Assembly: GCF_000714715.1 (NCBI RefSeq)
Contig: NZ_JMFO01000004.1
Coordinates: 1 to 64,000, forward strand
Length of the DNA: 64,000 bases
Direction of reading: 5' to 3'
DNA from: Candidatus Magnetobacterium casense
GTDB taxonomy: Bacteria > Nitrospirota > Thermodesulfovibrionia > Thermodesulfovibrionales > Magnetobacteriaceae
Part shown: positions 53,274-62,317 of the stretch, piece after piece
Layout of the letters: the number at the start of each line of letters is the position of its first letter
Position numbering within the stretch: position 1 is the first letter of the stretch
Translations under genes and position numbers: made by a program
The notes under the pieces: generated by a model
Told to the model about the DNA's origin: nothing
The model's input: the letters and a program-made list of their open reading frames with translations, nothing else
Database searches by the model: none

Positions 53274-54773
53274 TTGATAGGCAAAGACGATTTGTCCATA
53301 GGCAAACCTTTGACATATCCAGTGTACGACCAACACGGCAAGCTGATGCTGAGGGAGGGCTACGTAATCAAGGACAAAAATGAGTTGCGGCGTATTGTGG
53401 AGTTGATGGGGAACAATCCGGCAAATTTTTTCGGCTATGCGGCAGGCTTTTCTCCGCTGAATCGTGCAAGGCACCTGGCAGACCCGGACAACGATACCCC
53501 ATTTGAACTCATAGATGAGGTCTATGAGGGGCTGGAACACCTGTTTACCCAGTACAACGTCGTAGATGACTTCCAGGGTAAGGTCATGGCCCTCTGCAAC
53601 ACCATCCAACAGGTGTGCTACGAGGATGAGGACCTGGCCCTTGGCATCATGCTGACGGACAATGACATGCGCTATACCATAAAGCATCCCGTACACACTG
53701 CCATCATATCGGAGATAATAGCAAAACGCCTGGAGTGGTCTATCGCTAAACGCCAGGAGATGCTTGCCGCAGCCCTGACAATGAACCTCTCTGCACTCAA
53801 ACTCCAGGAGGCGCTGTACTGGCAAAAAGATGCCCCCAACGAAGAACAAAAAAAGCAGATATCTGCCCACCAACACCGCACCGTTAAACTGCTACAGTCC
53901 CTCGGAGTGACCCAACAGCAGTGGCTGACGGGCGTGTTCCAGCACCACGAGGCAATTGATGGCAGCGGCTATCCCAGGGGCCTCAAGGGGGATGATATCT
54001 GCCAGACGGCACGCATCATATCCCTGGCCGACGCCTACAGTGCCATGATATCGGGCAGGGGCTATCGTCCTGCCATGCCCGCAAACACTGCCATGCGCAG
54101 CATATTCCTGGACAAGGGCACTCGTTTTGAAGAGGAACTCGGACTGTATTTTATCAAGACCATCGGCATCTATCCCCCGGGGACATTTGTACGCCTGAGC
54201 AACAACGAAATCGCCGTGGTCACATACAGGACGGAGAAGGCCAATTGTCCAATCGTACACAGCATCCAAAAGTCAAACGGCGAACACCTCCCACCCTTCA
54301 GGAGGGACACCGCAAACGGCAAGCACACCATAACAGAGGTAATCCCCCCCTCCAAGGTCAACCTCAGCATCAACCGCCATCAGTTGTGGGGATATGGGGC
54401 ATTCAAAAAAATGGCCTCAGCAAAAAGACGCTACGACCGTGTACCAACAAACATCCCGGCAAAGGTCTTTGATCTCAACACGATATCCTCCATGGAGGTC
54501 TCCATCATGAACCTCAGCAAGGGTGGGTGTCTGATAAAAATCCCCATGAAACATCAGTCCAAAAAGCCACCACTGCTTAAAATAGACAGTACCTACTATC
54601 TGACTTTTAGGATACTGGAACGAACGGTTGATAATATAAAATTCACCGTCAGAAACTCCAAGATCAGCGAAGACACTCAACTCGTTGGTGGCCTGTTTAC
54701 AGACCTGACAGAGGAAACCAGTACTATCATACGCCTGTACTCAAAGAAAATGATGGCCTCCGTTACCAACTGA
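53274..54773 (+). CDS. HD-GYP-like protein with C-terminal PilZ domain
   Basis: About 499 residues. The N-terminal part (to about 90) is an uncharacterised domain seen before HD-GYP domains (LSIGKPLTYPVYDQHGKLMLREG). The HD-GYP region follows, but the paired His-Asp is lost: where AALLHDIGK is expected it reads AALTMNLSALK. HHEAIDGSGYPRGLKGDDI and IISLADAYSAM remain. A PilZ domain follows (RRYDRVPTNIPAKV, IMNLSKGGCLIK), with the c-di-GMP residues. So it may bind c-di-GMP but not cleave it. Start: TTG 53274 has GGAGG 5 bases upstream; GTG at 53262 is in frame but without a good site. The stop lies inside a 16-bp triplicate. Confidence 0.8.
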   Translation: MIGKDDLSIGKPLTYPVYDQHGKLMLREGYVIKDKNELRRIVELMGNNPANFFGYAAGFSPLNRARHLADPDNDTPFELIDEVYEGLEHLFTQYNVVDDFQGKVMALCNTIQQVCYEDEDLALGIMLTDNDMRYTIKHPVHTAIISEIIAKRLEWSIAKRQEMLAAALTMNLSALKLQEALYWQKDAPNEEQKKQISAHQHRTVKLLQSLGVTQQQWLTGVFQHHEAIDGSGYPRGLKGDDICQTARIISLADAYSAMISGRGYRPAMPANTAMRSIFLDKGTRFEEELGLYFIKTIGIYPPGTFVRLSNNEIAVVTYRTEKANCPIVHSIQKSNGEHLPPFRRDTANGKHTITEVIPPSKVNLSINRHQLWGYGAFKKMASAKRRYDRVPTNIPAKVFDLNTISSMEVSIMNLSKGGCLIKIPMKHQSKKPPLLKIDSTYYLTFRILERTVDNIKFTVRNSKISEDTQLVGGLFTDLTEETSTIIRLYSKKMMASVTN

Positions 54774-54812
54774 TCAATCCACCAACTGATCAATCCACCA
54801 ACTGATCAATCC
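54765..54812 (+). repeat. 16-bp tandem repeat, three perfect copies, spanning a stop codon
   Basis: The unit accaactgatcaatcc occupies 54765-54780, 54781-54796 and 54797-54812. The first unit holds the last two codons and TGA stop of the HD-GYP/PilZ gene. Each unit contains tgatca, a palindrome. Confidence 0.95.
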
Positions 54813-54889
54813 ATGGTTAGCAGAACGCTACATAAGGACAGAGAATCTGCAGCCCCTGCCGTCGCCATACAGCGCTCAGGCAGGCATCG

Positions 54890-55198
54890 CTAGTTAAGAA
54901 AGAAGTACTGACCTTCATCCGGTATGCTATCGTCTCTGAAACGACAGACCTCCCAGATGCCCTCATCAACCTCAACGGCCTTGTACTGGTCATTTTTCAG
55001 GTATACGCTTCGGTCGGTTTTAACGTACAGCACTCCATGGTTTTCATACAACTCGATGTCTTCCTCGATTACGTAGGCATGTCCGGTAGTCTGCGCTGTT
55101 GCAAGGATATAGCCAATATTTGTCCTGCTTACCCTGTGTGCATCTTCAGGAACGTATTGTTTCCGTGTTAAAAAAACATCACCTTGTACCAATAGCAT
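54890..55198 (-). CDS. Hypothetical protein, beta-rich
   Basis: 102 residues (MLLVQGDVFLTRKQYVPEDAHRVSRTNIGYILATAQTTGHAYVIEEDIELYENHGVLYVKTDR ... FRDDSIPDEGQYFFLN). Alternating hydrophobic residues suggest a small beta fold; VQGDVFLTR and TGHAYVIEED recall the DUF-type proteins of the gp37/STM-like group, but I cannot name the family. GAAGGAG lies just before the ATG. It is convergent with the HD-GYP gene. Confidence 0.6.
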   Translation of the reverse strand: MLLVQGDVFLTRKQYVPEDAHRVSRTNIGYILATAQTTGHAYVIEEDIELYENHGVLYVKTDRSVYLKNDQYKAVEVDEGIWEVCRFRDDSIPDEGQYFFLN

Positions 55199-55361
55199 AA
55201 CAAATCTCCTTCCCTGTCAGTGTCAGATATTGTCATCCACTGACACATTTTGTCTACTATAAAGCCTTTTTTCCTGTGCCTTAAATCTTTACTTGCCCTA
55301 TTATCTGTCATCTTGGCGTTGCACTTTAACTACGATTAACAGTGCAATATTTATGCCTCCA

Positions 55362-55385
55362 ATGGGGCCAGCCCCCTTGACTCCT
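55362..55385 (-). repeat. Short copy of the dispersed repeat, reverse orientation
   Basis: atggggccagcccccttgac, the reverse complement of the gtcaagggggctggcccc module seen at 10350 and 56463. Confidence 0.6.
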
Positions 55386-55486
55386 TAAAAGAATTTTACC
55401 CCCCATTACTTTCCATGTGGTGGAAAAAAAACGCAACAGTGCAGTACAATAATAGGCAATCAACCATTACGATTTAAGGAGGTTTG

Positions 55487-55915
55487 ATGAGCAACAAGGA
55501 ATTGGGTGACATGGAGGAGCTGATATCCTTCCATGAGCGTGTTAACAGGCTATTCCAGGATGAGCAGGGTGAGCTGGCGTCCCAACATGCCTATACGTGG
55601 ACACCGGCATTTGACATATACGAAACGGAAAAGGAGTTCGTAATCAAGGCCGATGTCCCTGGGGTAAGCGAAAAGGACATATCTTTGACCGTTGACAACG
55701 GACTGTTGACAATAAAGGGCGAACGACTGCCGGGAAAAGGCATGGAACGTGAATCGTACCATTGCATGGAGAGATGTTTTGGGAAGTTTGCCAGGTCGTT
55801 TGTGCTGCCCTCTGAGGTGAGCATAAATACGATAAGGGCGTTGCTGTCTGATGGCGTCTTAAAGGTTGAGATACCTAAGCGTGAGGTGGGGGTGTTGTCA
55901 GAGCCGTGCTCATAG
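55487..55915 (+). CDS. Small heat shock protein (Hsp20/alpha-crystallin)
   Basis: 142 residues. The alpha-crystallin domain is clear: WTPAFDIYETEKEFVIKADVPGVSEKDISLTVDNGLLTIKGER, then CFGKFARSFVLPSEVSINTIRALLSDGVLKVEIPK with the A-x-x-x-x-G-V-L motif. The C-terminal I-x-I/V anchor is not obvious (tail REVGVLSEPCS). It binds unfolding proteins without ATP. ATG 55487 has TAAGGAGG just upstream. No CIRCE or clear heat-shock promoter was seen; a TACAAT box lies at 55445. It overlaps the phosphodiesterase gene. Confidence 0.92.
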   Translation: MSNKELGDMEELISFHERVNRLFQDEQGELASQHAYTWTPAFDIYETEKEFVIKADVPGVSEKDISLTVDNGLLTIKGERLPGKGMERESYHCMERCFGKFARSFVLPSEVSINTIRALLSDGVLKVEIPKREVGVLSEPCS

Positions 55916-56388
55916 GCGTGATGTCAGATACGCACGACAACCTCACAAACACACGTCTGGCCGTGGCTATATTCAACAACTGTAACGTATCAAGGGTCAT
56001 CCATGCGGGGGACTTCACGTCGTGCTTTATGTTTGATGCGCTGAAGGACTTAAAGGCGGAGTTTTCCGGGATATTTGGCAACAACGACTTCGACCTCTCA
56101 CGCCTGGACAAGGAGTACAGGGCAAAACTGCACATACAACCCTATGAATTCGTAATAGAGCAAAAGCGGTTTGTAATGATCCACGAGCACTTCAATATCA
56201 CAAAGCTAACCCAAACCGGCTCATACGACTTTCTGATTTATGGTCACACGCACAAACCCAAAGTGGAGCAGATAGGCCGGACCGTAGTCCTAAATCCGGG
56301 GGAAACCTGTGGCTGGCTCCATAGCAATCCAACCGTGGCGTTGCTGGATACAACAACGGCAGAGACGCATTTTATAAAATTGGCATGA
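55906..56388 (+). CDS. YfcE/MJ0936-type metallophosphoesterase
   Basis: 160 residues with all metal-binding motifs: MSDTHD (D-x-H), HAGDF (G-D), FGNNDF (GNND), MIHEH (His) and YGHTHKP (GHTH). These small enzymes cleave phosphodiesters with Mn2+ or other metals. Start at GTG 55906 (VLIGVMSDTHD) overlaps the hsp20 end by 10 bases; a later ATG (55921) would remove the first strand, so GTG is preferred. Confidence 0.92.
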   Translation: MLIGVMSDTHDNLTNTRLAVAIFNNCNVSRVIHAGDFTSCFMFDALKDLKAEFSGIFGNNDFDLSRLDKEYRAKLHIQPYEFVIEQKRFVMIHEHFNITKLTQTGSYDFLIYGHTHKPKVEQIGRTVVLNPGETCGWLHSNPTVALLDTTTAETHFIKLA

Positions 56389-56460
56389 TGTAAATTGGAT
56401 TAAATGCAAAATGTGTGGCAAGATTCTTGCGATAGTTCCGATATGCACACCTGCACATGA

Positions 56461-56554
56461 AGGGGTCAAGGGGGCTGGCCTCCTTGCAGGGGGTTCTGAA
56501 GGGGGGCGGAGGGGGTGGGGCACCCCTGCCACAAACCGCCCCTTTCTTTCTTCA
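56461..56554 (+). repeat. Dispersed GC-rich repeat, long copy
   Basis: Begins ggggtcaagggggctggcct and ends aaaccgcccctttctttctt, with a G-rich middle (gaaggggggcggagggggtg). Same end modules as the copy at 1699, though the middle differs. It fills the gap before ubiD. Confidence 0.65.
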
Positions 56555-56600
56555 CGCATAAAATTAAGCACGGATAGATACTAAACAAAAAAGGTGGTTT

Positions 56601-58058
56601 ATGGCTTATCATGACTTAAGGGATTTTCTGAGAGTGCTCAGGAAGAGGGATTTGTTGAAGTATGTAAAGGCGGAGGTAGACCCCGTGCTTGAGATAGCGC
56701 AGATCAATGATCGGGTGGTGAAGGCTGGGGGGCCTGCGCTTTTATTTGACAACTGTAAGGGGTCGAAGTTTTCGTGTGTGGTCAATCTGTTTGGGTCTTT
56801 TGAGCGGATGGCGTTGGCGTTGCAGGTTGACAATATTGATGCAATTGGCCAGGAGATACTGGAGTTTCTGGAGCCTGATATTCCGACCAATTTCATGGAA
56901 AAACTCAAGGCGTTGCCAAAGCTCAAGCGGTTGGCCGACTTTATCCCGAAGTACGTAAAGACCGGCCCGTGCAAGGAGGTAATCAACACCGAAGTGGCAG
57001 GCAAGGTGTCTCCGACGCTCCTTGATTTTCCGATCTTACAGACGTGGCCCGGGGATGGTGGGAGGTTTATAACGCTTCCGATGGTGTTTACCAAGGACCC
57101 TCAGAGCGGGCAGCGCAACTGCGGCATGTACAGGATGCAGGTCTATGATGAACACACAACGGGTATGCACTGGCACATGCACAAGGGTGGAGCGGCTCAC
57201 TACAGGAAGGCGTGTGAGCTTGGTCGGAGGCTTGAGGTAGCGGTTGTGATTGGCTCAGACCCGGCATGTATGTACAGTGCGACGGCGCCGTTGCCCGAGG
57301 GGATTGATGAGATGCTCTTTGCGGGGTTTCTGAGGAAGTCGCCGGTGGAGCTTGTCCGGTGTGAAACGGTGGACTTAGAGGTGCCGGCCAACGCGGAGAT
57401 TGTCCTTGAGGGGTATGTGGACCCTGGCGAGCAGCGTCCCGAGGGGCCATTTGGCGACCATACCGGGTACTACTGTTTGGTGGACAACTTCCCGGTGTTT
57501 CATCTGAGGTGCATCACGCACCGCAAGGACGCCATATATCCGGCGACGATAGTTGGCAAACCCCCGATGGAGGACTGCTACATTGCAAAGGCCACGGAAC
57601 GTATATTTCTGCCGCTGATAAAGAAGCAGTTGCCGGAGATCGTTGACATGAACCTGCCCATGGAGGGGGTGTTTCACAACCTTGCCATTGTTTCGATAGA
57701 CAAGAGTTATCCCGGTCAGGCACGCAAGATCATGTATGCCCTGTGGGGGATGGGACAGATGAGCTTTACCAAGATGATAGTCGTAGTGGACAAGTGGGTG
57801 GACGTACAGAATCCCCGTGAGGTCATCTGGAGGATCGGCAACAACGTCGATGCCAAGCGGGACCTGGTCATCCTTGAGGGGCCGCTGGACGTCCTTGAAC
57901 ACGCCTCCGCGTTACCGGCATACGGGGGAAAGCTCGGCATAGACGCCACAAAGAAGCTGCCCTCGGAGGGTTTTACCCGTCAATGGCCAGATGACATCGT
58001 GATGTCAGCCGATATCGTCAGGCTCGTGGAAAAGAGGTGGCACGAGTACGGGATTTGA
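56601..58058 (+). CDS. UbiD family decarboxylase
   Basis: 485 residues, full length for UbiD. Visible landmarks: MAYHDLRDFLRVLRKRDLLKYVKAEVDPVLEIA at the N-terminus, the prenyl-FMN/metal region NCGMYRMQVYDEHTTGMHWHMHKGGAAHY, the catalytic E-P-E-x...G-D region PEGPFGDHTGYY, and ATIVGKPPMEDCYIAKATERIFLPL. It removes the carboxyl group from an aromatic acid, using prenylated FMN made by UbiX. In bacteria without ubiquinone it may serve menaquinone synthesis by the futalosine route (MqnL-like). No ubiX or other quinone genes are beside it. AAGGTGG site before ATG. Confidence 0.9.
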   Translation: MAYHDLRDFLRVLRKRDLLKYVKAEVDPVLEIAQINDRVVKAGGPALLFDNCKGSKFSCVVNLFGSFERMALALQVDNIDAIGQEILEFLEPDIPTNFMEKLKALPKLKRLADFIPKYVKTGPCKEVINTEVAGKVSPTLLDFPILQTWPGDGGRFITLPMVFTKDPQSGQRNCGMYRMQVYDEHTTGMHWHMHKGGAAHYRKACELGRRLEVAVVIGSDPACMYSATAPLPEGIDEMLFAGFLRKSPVELVRCETVDLEVPANAEIVLEGYVDPGEQRPEGPFGDHTGYYCLVDNFPVFHLRCITHRKDAIYPATIVGKPPMEDCYIAKATERIFLPLIKKQLPEIVDMNLPMEGVFHNLAIVSIDKSYPGQARKIMYALWGMGQMSFTKMIVVVDKWVDVQNPREVIWRIGNNVDAKRDLVILEGPLDVLEHASALPAYGGKLGIDATKKLPSEGFTRQWPDDIVMSADIVRLVEKRWHEYGI

Positions 58059-58082
58059 TCGCACGGCAAGGTGCATAAAGCT

Positions 58083-58115
58083 TACCGCTTCTCCGTGTTG
58101 GCTGAAGAAGCGGTA
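58083..58115. terminator. Inverted repeat between convergent ubiD and ppdK
   Basis: TACCGCTTCT (58083-58092) pairs perfectly with AGAAGCGGTA (58106-58115). A further GC-rich segment resembling the dispersed repeat (aagaagaaggggagagccacc, 58157) follows. The position between two convergent genes suits a bidirectional terminator, though no strong T-tract is present. Confidence 0.45.
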
Positions 58116-58252
58116 GCAGAAGTACCGCTGCGATTGTGCGGAATCCTGATAGCAAAAAGAAGAAGGGGAGAGCCACCTTGTGCCCTCCCCTCCCCTCCAT
58201 GTGCTTTCCCCGTCAATCCCCCGTGGGGATTTAACTGGAGTTTAAGCGTTAC

Positions 58253-60907
58253 TTACTTTGTGGTTGTGGCTGCCTTGCCGGTCTTTTTCTTGAGGGAGGC
58301 CTGTGCGGCTGCCAACCTTGCAAGCGGCACCCTGTACGGTGAACAACTGACGTAATCCATGCCGGCGCTGAAACAGAACTCAACCGACTTGGCCTCTCCG
58401 CCGTGCTCTCCGCAGATTCCGACCTTCAACTTAGGCTTGACCGAACGACCTTTATTGATACCGATCTCTATGAGCTGACCTACGCCCTCAATATCGATGC
58501 TCACAAACGGGTCCTCAGGCAGCACCTTCTTGTCAACGTAGAACGGCAGGAACATTCCGGCATCGTCACGACTCAGTCCAAAGGTGGTCTGTGTCAGGTC
58601 GTTTGTACCAAACGAGAAGAAGTCCGCAAGCTCTGCGATCTTATCGGCGTTTAGAGCGGCTCTTGGAAGCTCGATCATCGTTCCGACGGTGTAATCTACC
58701 GATACGCCACCGGCCTTGACGATCTCATCGGCTACCCTTACGGTCATGTCTCTGAGTATCCTGAGCTCTTCGCGCAGGGCTACCAGCGGGATCATGATCT
58801 CGGGTTTGGCATCTACGCCGGCCTTTTTGAGTTCCACGGCGGCCTCCATGATGGCCCTTACCTGGATTTCGTATATCTCCGGATAGGTGATGCCAAGACG
58901 GCAGCCCCTGTGTCCGAGCATCGGGTTGAACTCGTGCAGGGAGGCATTTTTGGCATGGAGCTTTTCGCTCGATACGCCCATCTCTTTTGCGAGGGCGTTG
59001 ATGTCCTCATCGGTGTGCGGCAGGAACTCGTGAAGCGGCGGGTCAAGCAACCTGACTGTGACAGGCTTGCCGGCCATTACCTTGAAGATGCCCTTAAAGT
59101 CCTCTTTCTGCATCGGGAGTATCTTGGCAAGTGCCTTGCGTCTTCCGGCCTCGTCATCGGAGAGGATCATCTCCCTGACGGCCTTGATTCTATCCGGCTC
59201 AAAGAACATGTGCTCCGTCCTGCAGAGTCCGATGCCCTCGGCGCCGAACTTTATGGCAACCTCTGAGTCATGCGGGCTGTCGGCATTGGCCCTGACGCCC
59301 ATCTCTCTGAACTCGTCCACCCACGTCATAAAGGTGGCAAAGTCGCCCGATATCTGAGGCTCTATCAGCTTGGTCTCGCCAAGTATGACCTCACCTGTGG
59401 AGCCGTTAATTGTTACCCAATCGCCCTCGTTGACCGTGGTGCCCTTGGCGGTGAACTTCTTGCCATCGGCATCCACTGCGAGGTCTCCGCATCCTGCCAC
59501 GCAGGGCTTACCCATACCTCTTGCCACAACGGCTGCGTGCGAGGTCATGCCGCCACGTGCCGTCAGGATTCCCTGGGCGGCGTGCATTCCGCCGATGTCC
59601 TCGGGGGAGGTCTCAAGTCTGACAAGCAGGACCTTTTCGCCTTTGCCTGCCCACTCTTCGGCGGCCTTTGCCGTGAACACGGCCTTACCAACTGCTGCCC
59701 CGGGGGATGCAGGAAGACCCTTTGCCAGCTTGGTGAGCTTCATCTTGGGGTCGATCATCGGGTGCAGGAACTGGTCTAATTGCGGCGGCTCTACTCTGAG
59801 CACTGCCGTCTGTTTGTCTATCTTGCCCTCTGCTACGAGGTCCATTGCGATTTTCAGGGCTGCGGCTGCGGTTCTCTTGCCAACCCTCGTCTGGAGCATG
59901 AAGAGTTTCTTCTCCTGGATCGTGAACTCCAGGTCGAGCATGTCTTTGTAGTGGTCTTCCAACCTGCGATAGATGGCAAGCAGGTCGTTGTAGGCATCGG
60001 GCATGTCCTTGGCTAATTCGTCAACGTGCATCGGTGTACGGATACCGGCGACGACGTCCTCACCCTGGGCATTGATCAGACACTCACCGAAGAACTTGTT
60101 CTCACCGGTGGATGGATTCCTTGTAAATGCCACGCCCGTGCCGGAGGTGTTACCCATGTTGCCAAACACCATCGTCTGGACGTTTACGGCGGTACCGAGG
60201 TCGTGTGAAATCTGGTTTATCTTTCTGTAGGTGATAGCCCTCTCACCGTTCCATGAATCGAAGACGGCGTTGATGGCGCCCTTGAGCTGCTCGTAGACGT
60301 CCTGAGGGAAGTCGCTACCGGTCTCTTTCTTGTAGGTCGCCTTGAACTCGGTAACCAGCTCTTTCAGCTCGTCAACGGTAAATTCGGTGTCGTGCGTAAT
60401 GCCTCTCTTGGTTTTTTTGTGCTCGAGTTGGTGTTCAAATTTGTTCCTGTTGACGTTCTTGCAGATGGAGCCGTACATGGTTATAAACCGCCTGTAGGCA
60501 TCGTAGCCGAACCACTCGTTGCCGCTCATTGCGATAACGCCGTTGATGGTCTGGTCGTTGATACCGAGGTTGAGTACCGTGTCCATCATGCCCGGCATGG
60601 AGAACTTTGCACCGGAGCGAACTGATACCAACAGCGGCCTCTGCGGGTCACCGAACTTGAGGTTCATGATCCCCTCGACCCTCTTGAGGGCGTCCATTGC
60701 CTGGTCCCACATACCTTCGGGGTACTGGTTGTTGTTTGCGAAGTACGGAGCGCATGTCTCCGTAGTGATAGTAAAGCCCGGGGGGACGGGTATGCCAAGA
60801 TTGGTCATTTCAGCCAATCCTGCACCCTTACCACCCAGCAGGTCCTTCATATCACCGGCGCCGTCTGCCTTACCGGCACCAAAAAAATACACGTACTTTT
60901 TCGCCAT
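58253..60907 (-). CDS. ppdK: Pyruvate, phosphate dikinase
   Basis: 884 residues, the usual length. N-terminal ATP-grasp part (DLLGGKGAGLAEMTNLGIPVPPGFTITTE), the central phosphohistidine domain with the swivelling His in GGMTSHAAVVARGMGKPCV, and the C-terminal PEP/pyruvate TIM barrel (LFFEPDRIKAVREMIL-like FFEPDRI, DFFSFGTNDLTQTTFGLSRDDAG and GICGEHGG). It interconverts pyruvate + ATP + Pi and PEP + AMP + PPi, feeding gluconeogenesis or pyrophosphate-linked glycolysis. GGAGG-type site before the ATG at 60907. The C-terminal tail KKKTGKAATTTK is basic and low complexity. Confidence 0.97.
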   Translation of the reverse strand: MAKKYVYFFGAGKADGAGDMKDLLGGKGAGLAEMTNLGIPVPPGFTITTETCAPYFANNNQYPEGMWDQAMDALKRVEGIMNLKFGDPQRPLLVSVRSGAKFSMPGMMDTVLNLGINDQTINGVIAMSGNEWFGYDAYRRFITMYGSICKNVNRNKFEHQLEHKKTKRGITHDTEFTVDELKELVTEFKATYKKETGSDFPQDVYEQLKGAINAVFDSWNGERAITYRKINQISHDLGTAVNVQTMVFGNMGNTSGTGVAFTRNPSTGENKFFGECLINAQGEDVVAGIRTPMHVDELAKDMPDAYNDLLAIYRRLEDHYKDMLDLEFTIQEKKLFMLQTRVGKRTAAAALKIAMDLVAEGKIDKQTAVLRVEPPQLDQFLHPMIDPKMKLTKLAKGLPASPGAAVGKAVFTAKAAEEWAGKGEKVLLVRLETSPEDIGGMHAAQGILTARGGMTSHAAVVARGMGKPCVAGCGDLAVDADGKKFTAKGTTVNEGDWVTINGSTGEVILGETKLIEPQISGDFATFMTWVDEFREMGVRANADSPHDSEVAIKFGAEGIGLCRTEHMFFEPDRIKAVREMILSDDEAGRRKALAKILPMQKEDFKGIFKVMAGKPVTVRLLDPPLHEFLPHTDEDINALAKEMGVSSEKLHAKNASLHEFNPMLGHRGCRLGITYPEIYEIQVRAIMEAAVELKKAGVDAKPEIMIPLVALREELRILRDMTVRVADEIVKAGGVSVDYTVGTMIELPRAALNADKIAELADFFSFGTNDLTQTTFGLSRDDAGMFLPFYVDKKVLPEDPFVSIDIEGVGQLIEIGINKGRSVKPKLKVGICGEHGGEAKSVEFCFSAGMDYVSCSPYRVPLARLAAAQASLKKKTGKAATTTK

Positions 60908-61021
60908 AGTATAGCCTCCTGTTTAGTTTGAAATTATCTATTACTTAATCCCTTCATAAATATTCAGTATCACAGTATACAACAATTGCAAGTTATTTTA
61001 CAATGGGTATTTTAATGGTTG

Positions 61022-61360
61022 CTAAAAAAATTTCGACAGGTATATTCCATAAAGCACTGATAGGCAGATGGTCAAAGAATCAACGTACAGAACGAACCGG
61101 CCAAACGTAGTAGCTGCTGGACTTATCGCTGGTGCGATGTAGCCAACGCCTATGCCGATGACCCACGCGCCGGACGTACTGTAAGCAAAGGAGGTAGACG
61201 ACCAGTAGTAGCTAGACTGCACATTATTAAAGCCCTGTAATTTGAGCCAGATATGCGGTATACCCTTGATATCTTCAACAAGGCGACTAAACTCCTCTAT
61301 ACCAGGCAATCGCCAATCGGTATAGCCAAAATTCTTGACCTTACCCTCACTCGAAATACC
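61022..61360 (-). pseudogene. C-terminal fragment of a DUF1566 (Lcl domain) protein
   Basis: On the minus strand the frame reads SSEGKVKNFGYTDWRLPGIEEFSRLV ... SSYYWSSTSFAYSTSGAWVIGIGVGYI. DWRLP and YWSST are the hallmarks of DUF1566 domains. There is no start codon of its own (a TTG at 61309 is unlikely), and upstream it runs into the end of the Rpn fragment, so it is a truncated gene. The tail ends in a hydrophobic LTICLSVLYGIYLSKFF. Confidence 0.65.
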
Positions 61361-61789
61361 CCTCCAGCTCCTCTACGGATGCAGACGCCTTTACCAGCCC
61401 CTTGAACCTCTCCAATGCCTCTATGGTTCCAAGCCCCCTGACACGTCCCATGAGGGCAGTCCCTCTGTCTCCGTACTTAACCTCAAGCACCATCTCTATC
61501 CCCTCAAGCAATCCCTCAAGTTTGCCTCTGCGCTCTCCCTCAAGCAGTCCTTCGTTTTTTCCCTCAACAAATGCCCATGTCTCATAATTGGACCTCATCT
61601 GCCAATACTCTCTTTTAAGGTTGTAATATCCGGCGCTTGATACGGATTCAATATCGTTATGTCATCGATAGCCCTGTCCCCGTTTAAGTCCAGCACGGAA
61701 TTCAAGAAAGATATCAATATCCCCTTCTTGTTTTCATTGCCAAATATCTTCTTGAATGCTACGTCGTTTCTTACATCTACAAACTTCAT
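61347..61789 (-). pseudogene. Rpn/PD-(D/E)XK family gene with large internal deletion
   Basis: The N-terminal part (MKFVDVRNDVAFKKIFGNENKKGILISFLNSVLDL) starts at 61789 and stops after TTLKESIGR; the C-terminal part continues in another frame from about 61610 (REYWQMRSNYETWAFVEGKNEGLLEGERRGKLEGLLEG ... EELEGYFE). The middle of the family, with most of the nuclease core, is missing. The C-terminal tail (GIEMVLEVKYG ... LMGRVRG) matches that of the intact gene at 25221. Confidence 0.7.
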
Positions 61790-62029
61790 AGCTTTATTAT
61801 AGCATAAACACCTGGCAAATATCCCTGACACACACAGAACACACAGGGCAATCGCATTTATAGTAACAATGCCATATTATAACAAAAGCCCTGACTACTG
61901 ACACACACGCTTGTCTGCGGTGCTATTTAGTTCGACAACTACAGTTTTTTCTAATGCGATTGCCCTGATCAGTATCTTTTCATCTGCTATCGCTTGACTA
62001 TATGGAGTTGGACATAGTAGTCTAAGGAA

Positions 62030-62317
62030 ATGAGACTCTCAGATGACCAAATAGATTTCCTCAAGGGTGAAATCCTGGCGATTGTACCCGATGCCATAAT
62101 ATATCTTTTTGGCTCACGGGCGGATAACGATAAAAAGGGCGGAGATATAGACATCATGGTACTGTCTGCCAACAGACTAACGTGGAAGGACAAGGCCACG
62201 ATCAGGTGGAGCTATTTCGGGAGGTTTGGTGAACAAAGGCTTGATATCGTCTCTTTTGACTTCAACGATGAGACTCCTTTCAAAGAGATAGTGCTGGCTC
62301 AGGGTATAAGACTGTGA
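62030..62317 (+). CDS. MNT-type nucleotidyltransferase (HEPN partner)
   Basis: 95 residues. The nucleotidyltransferase signature is IYLFGSRADNDKKGGDIDIMVLS (G-S-R then D-x-D), with a third Asp in RLDIVSFD. In HEPN/MNT modules it neutralises the HEPN toxin, in studied cases by adding AMP to it. It overlaps the next gene by 4 bases (GTGA). Confidence 0.88.
   Translation: MRLSDDQIDFLKGEILAIVPDAIIYLFGSRADNDKKGGDIDIMVLSANRLTWKDKATIRWSYFGRFGEQRLDIVSFDFNDETPFKEIVLAQGIRL

Noticed and set aside
55410-55434. Possible sigma-54 promoter before hsp20
   Set aside because: The GG and GC pairs are one base too close for the -24/-12 spacing.
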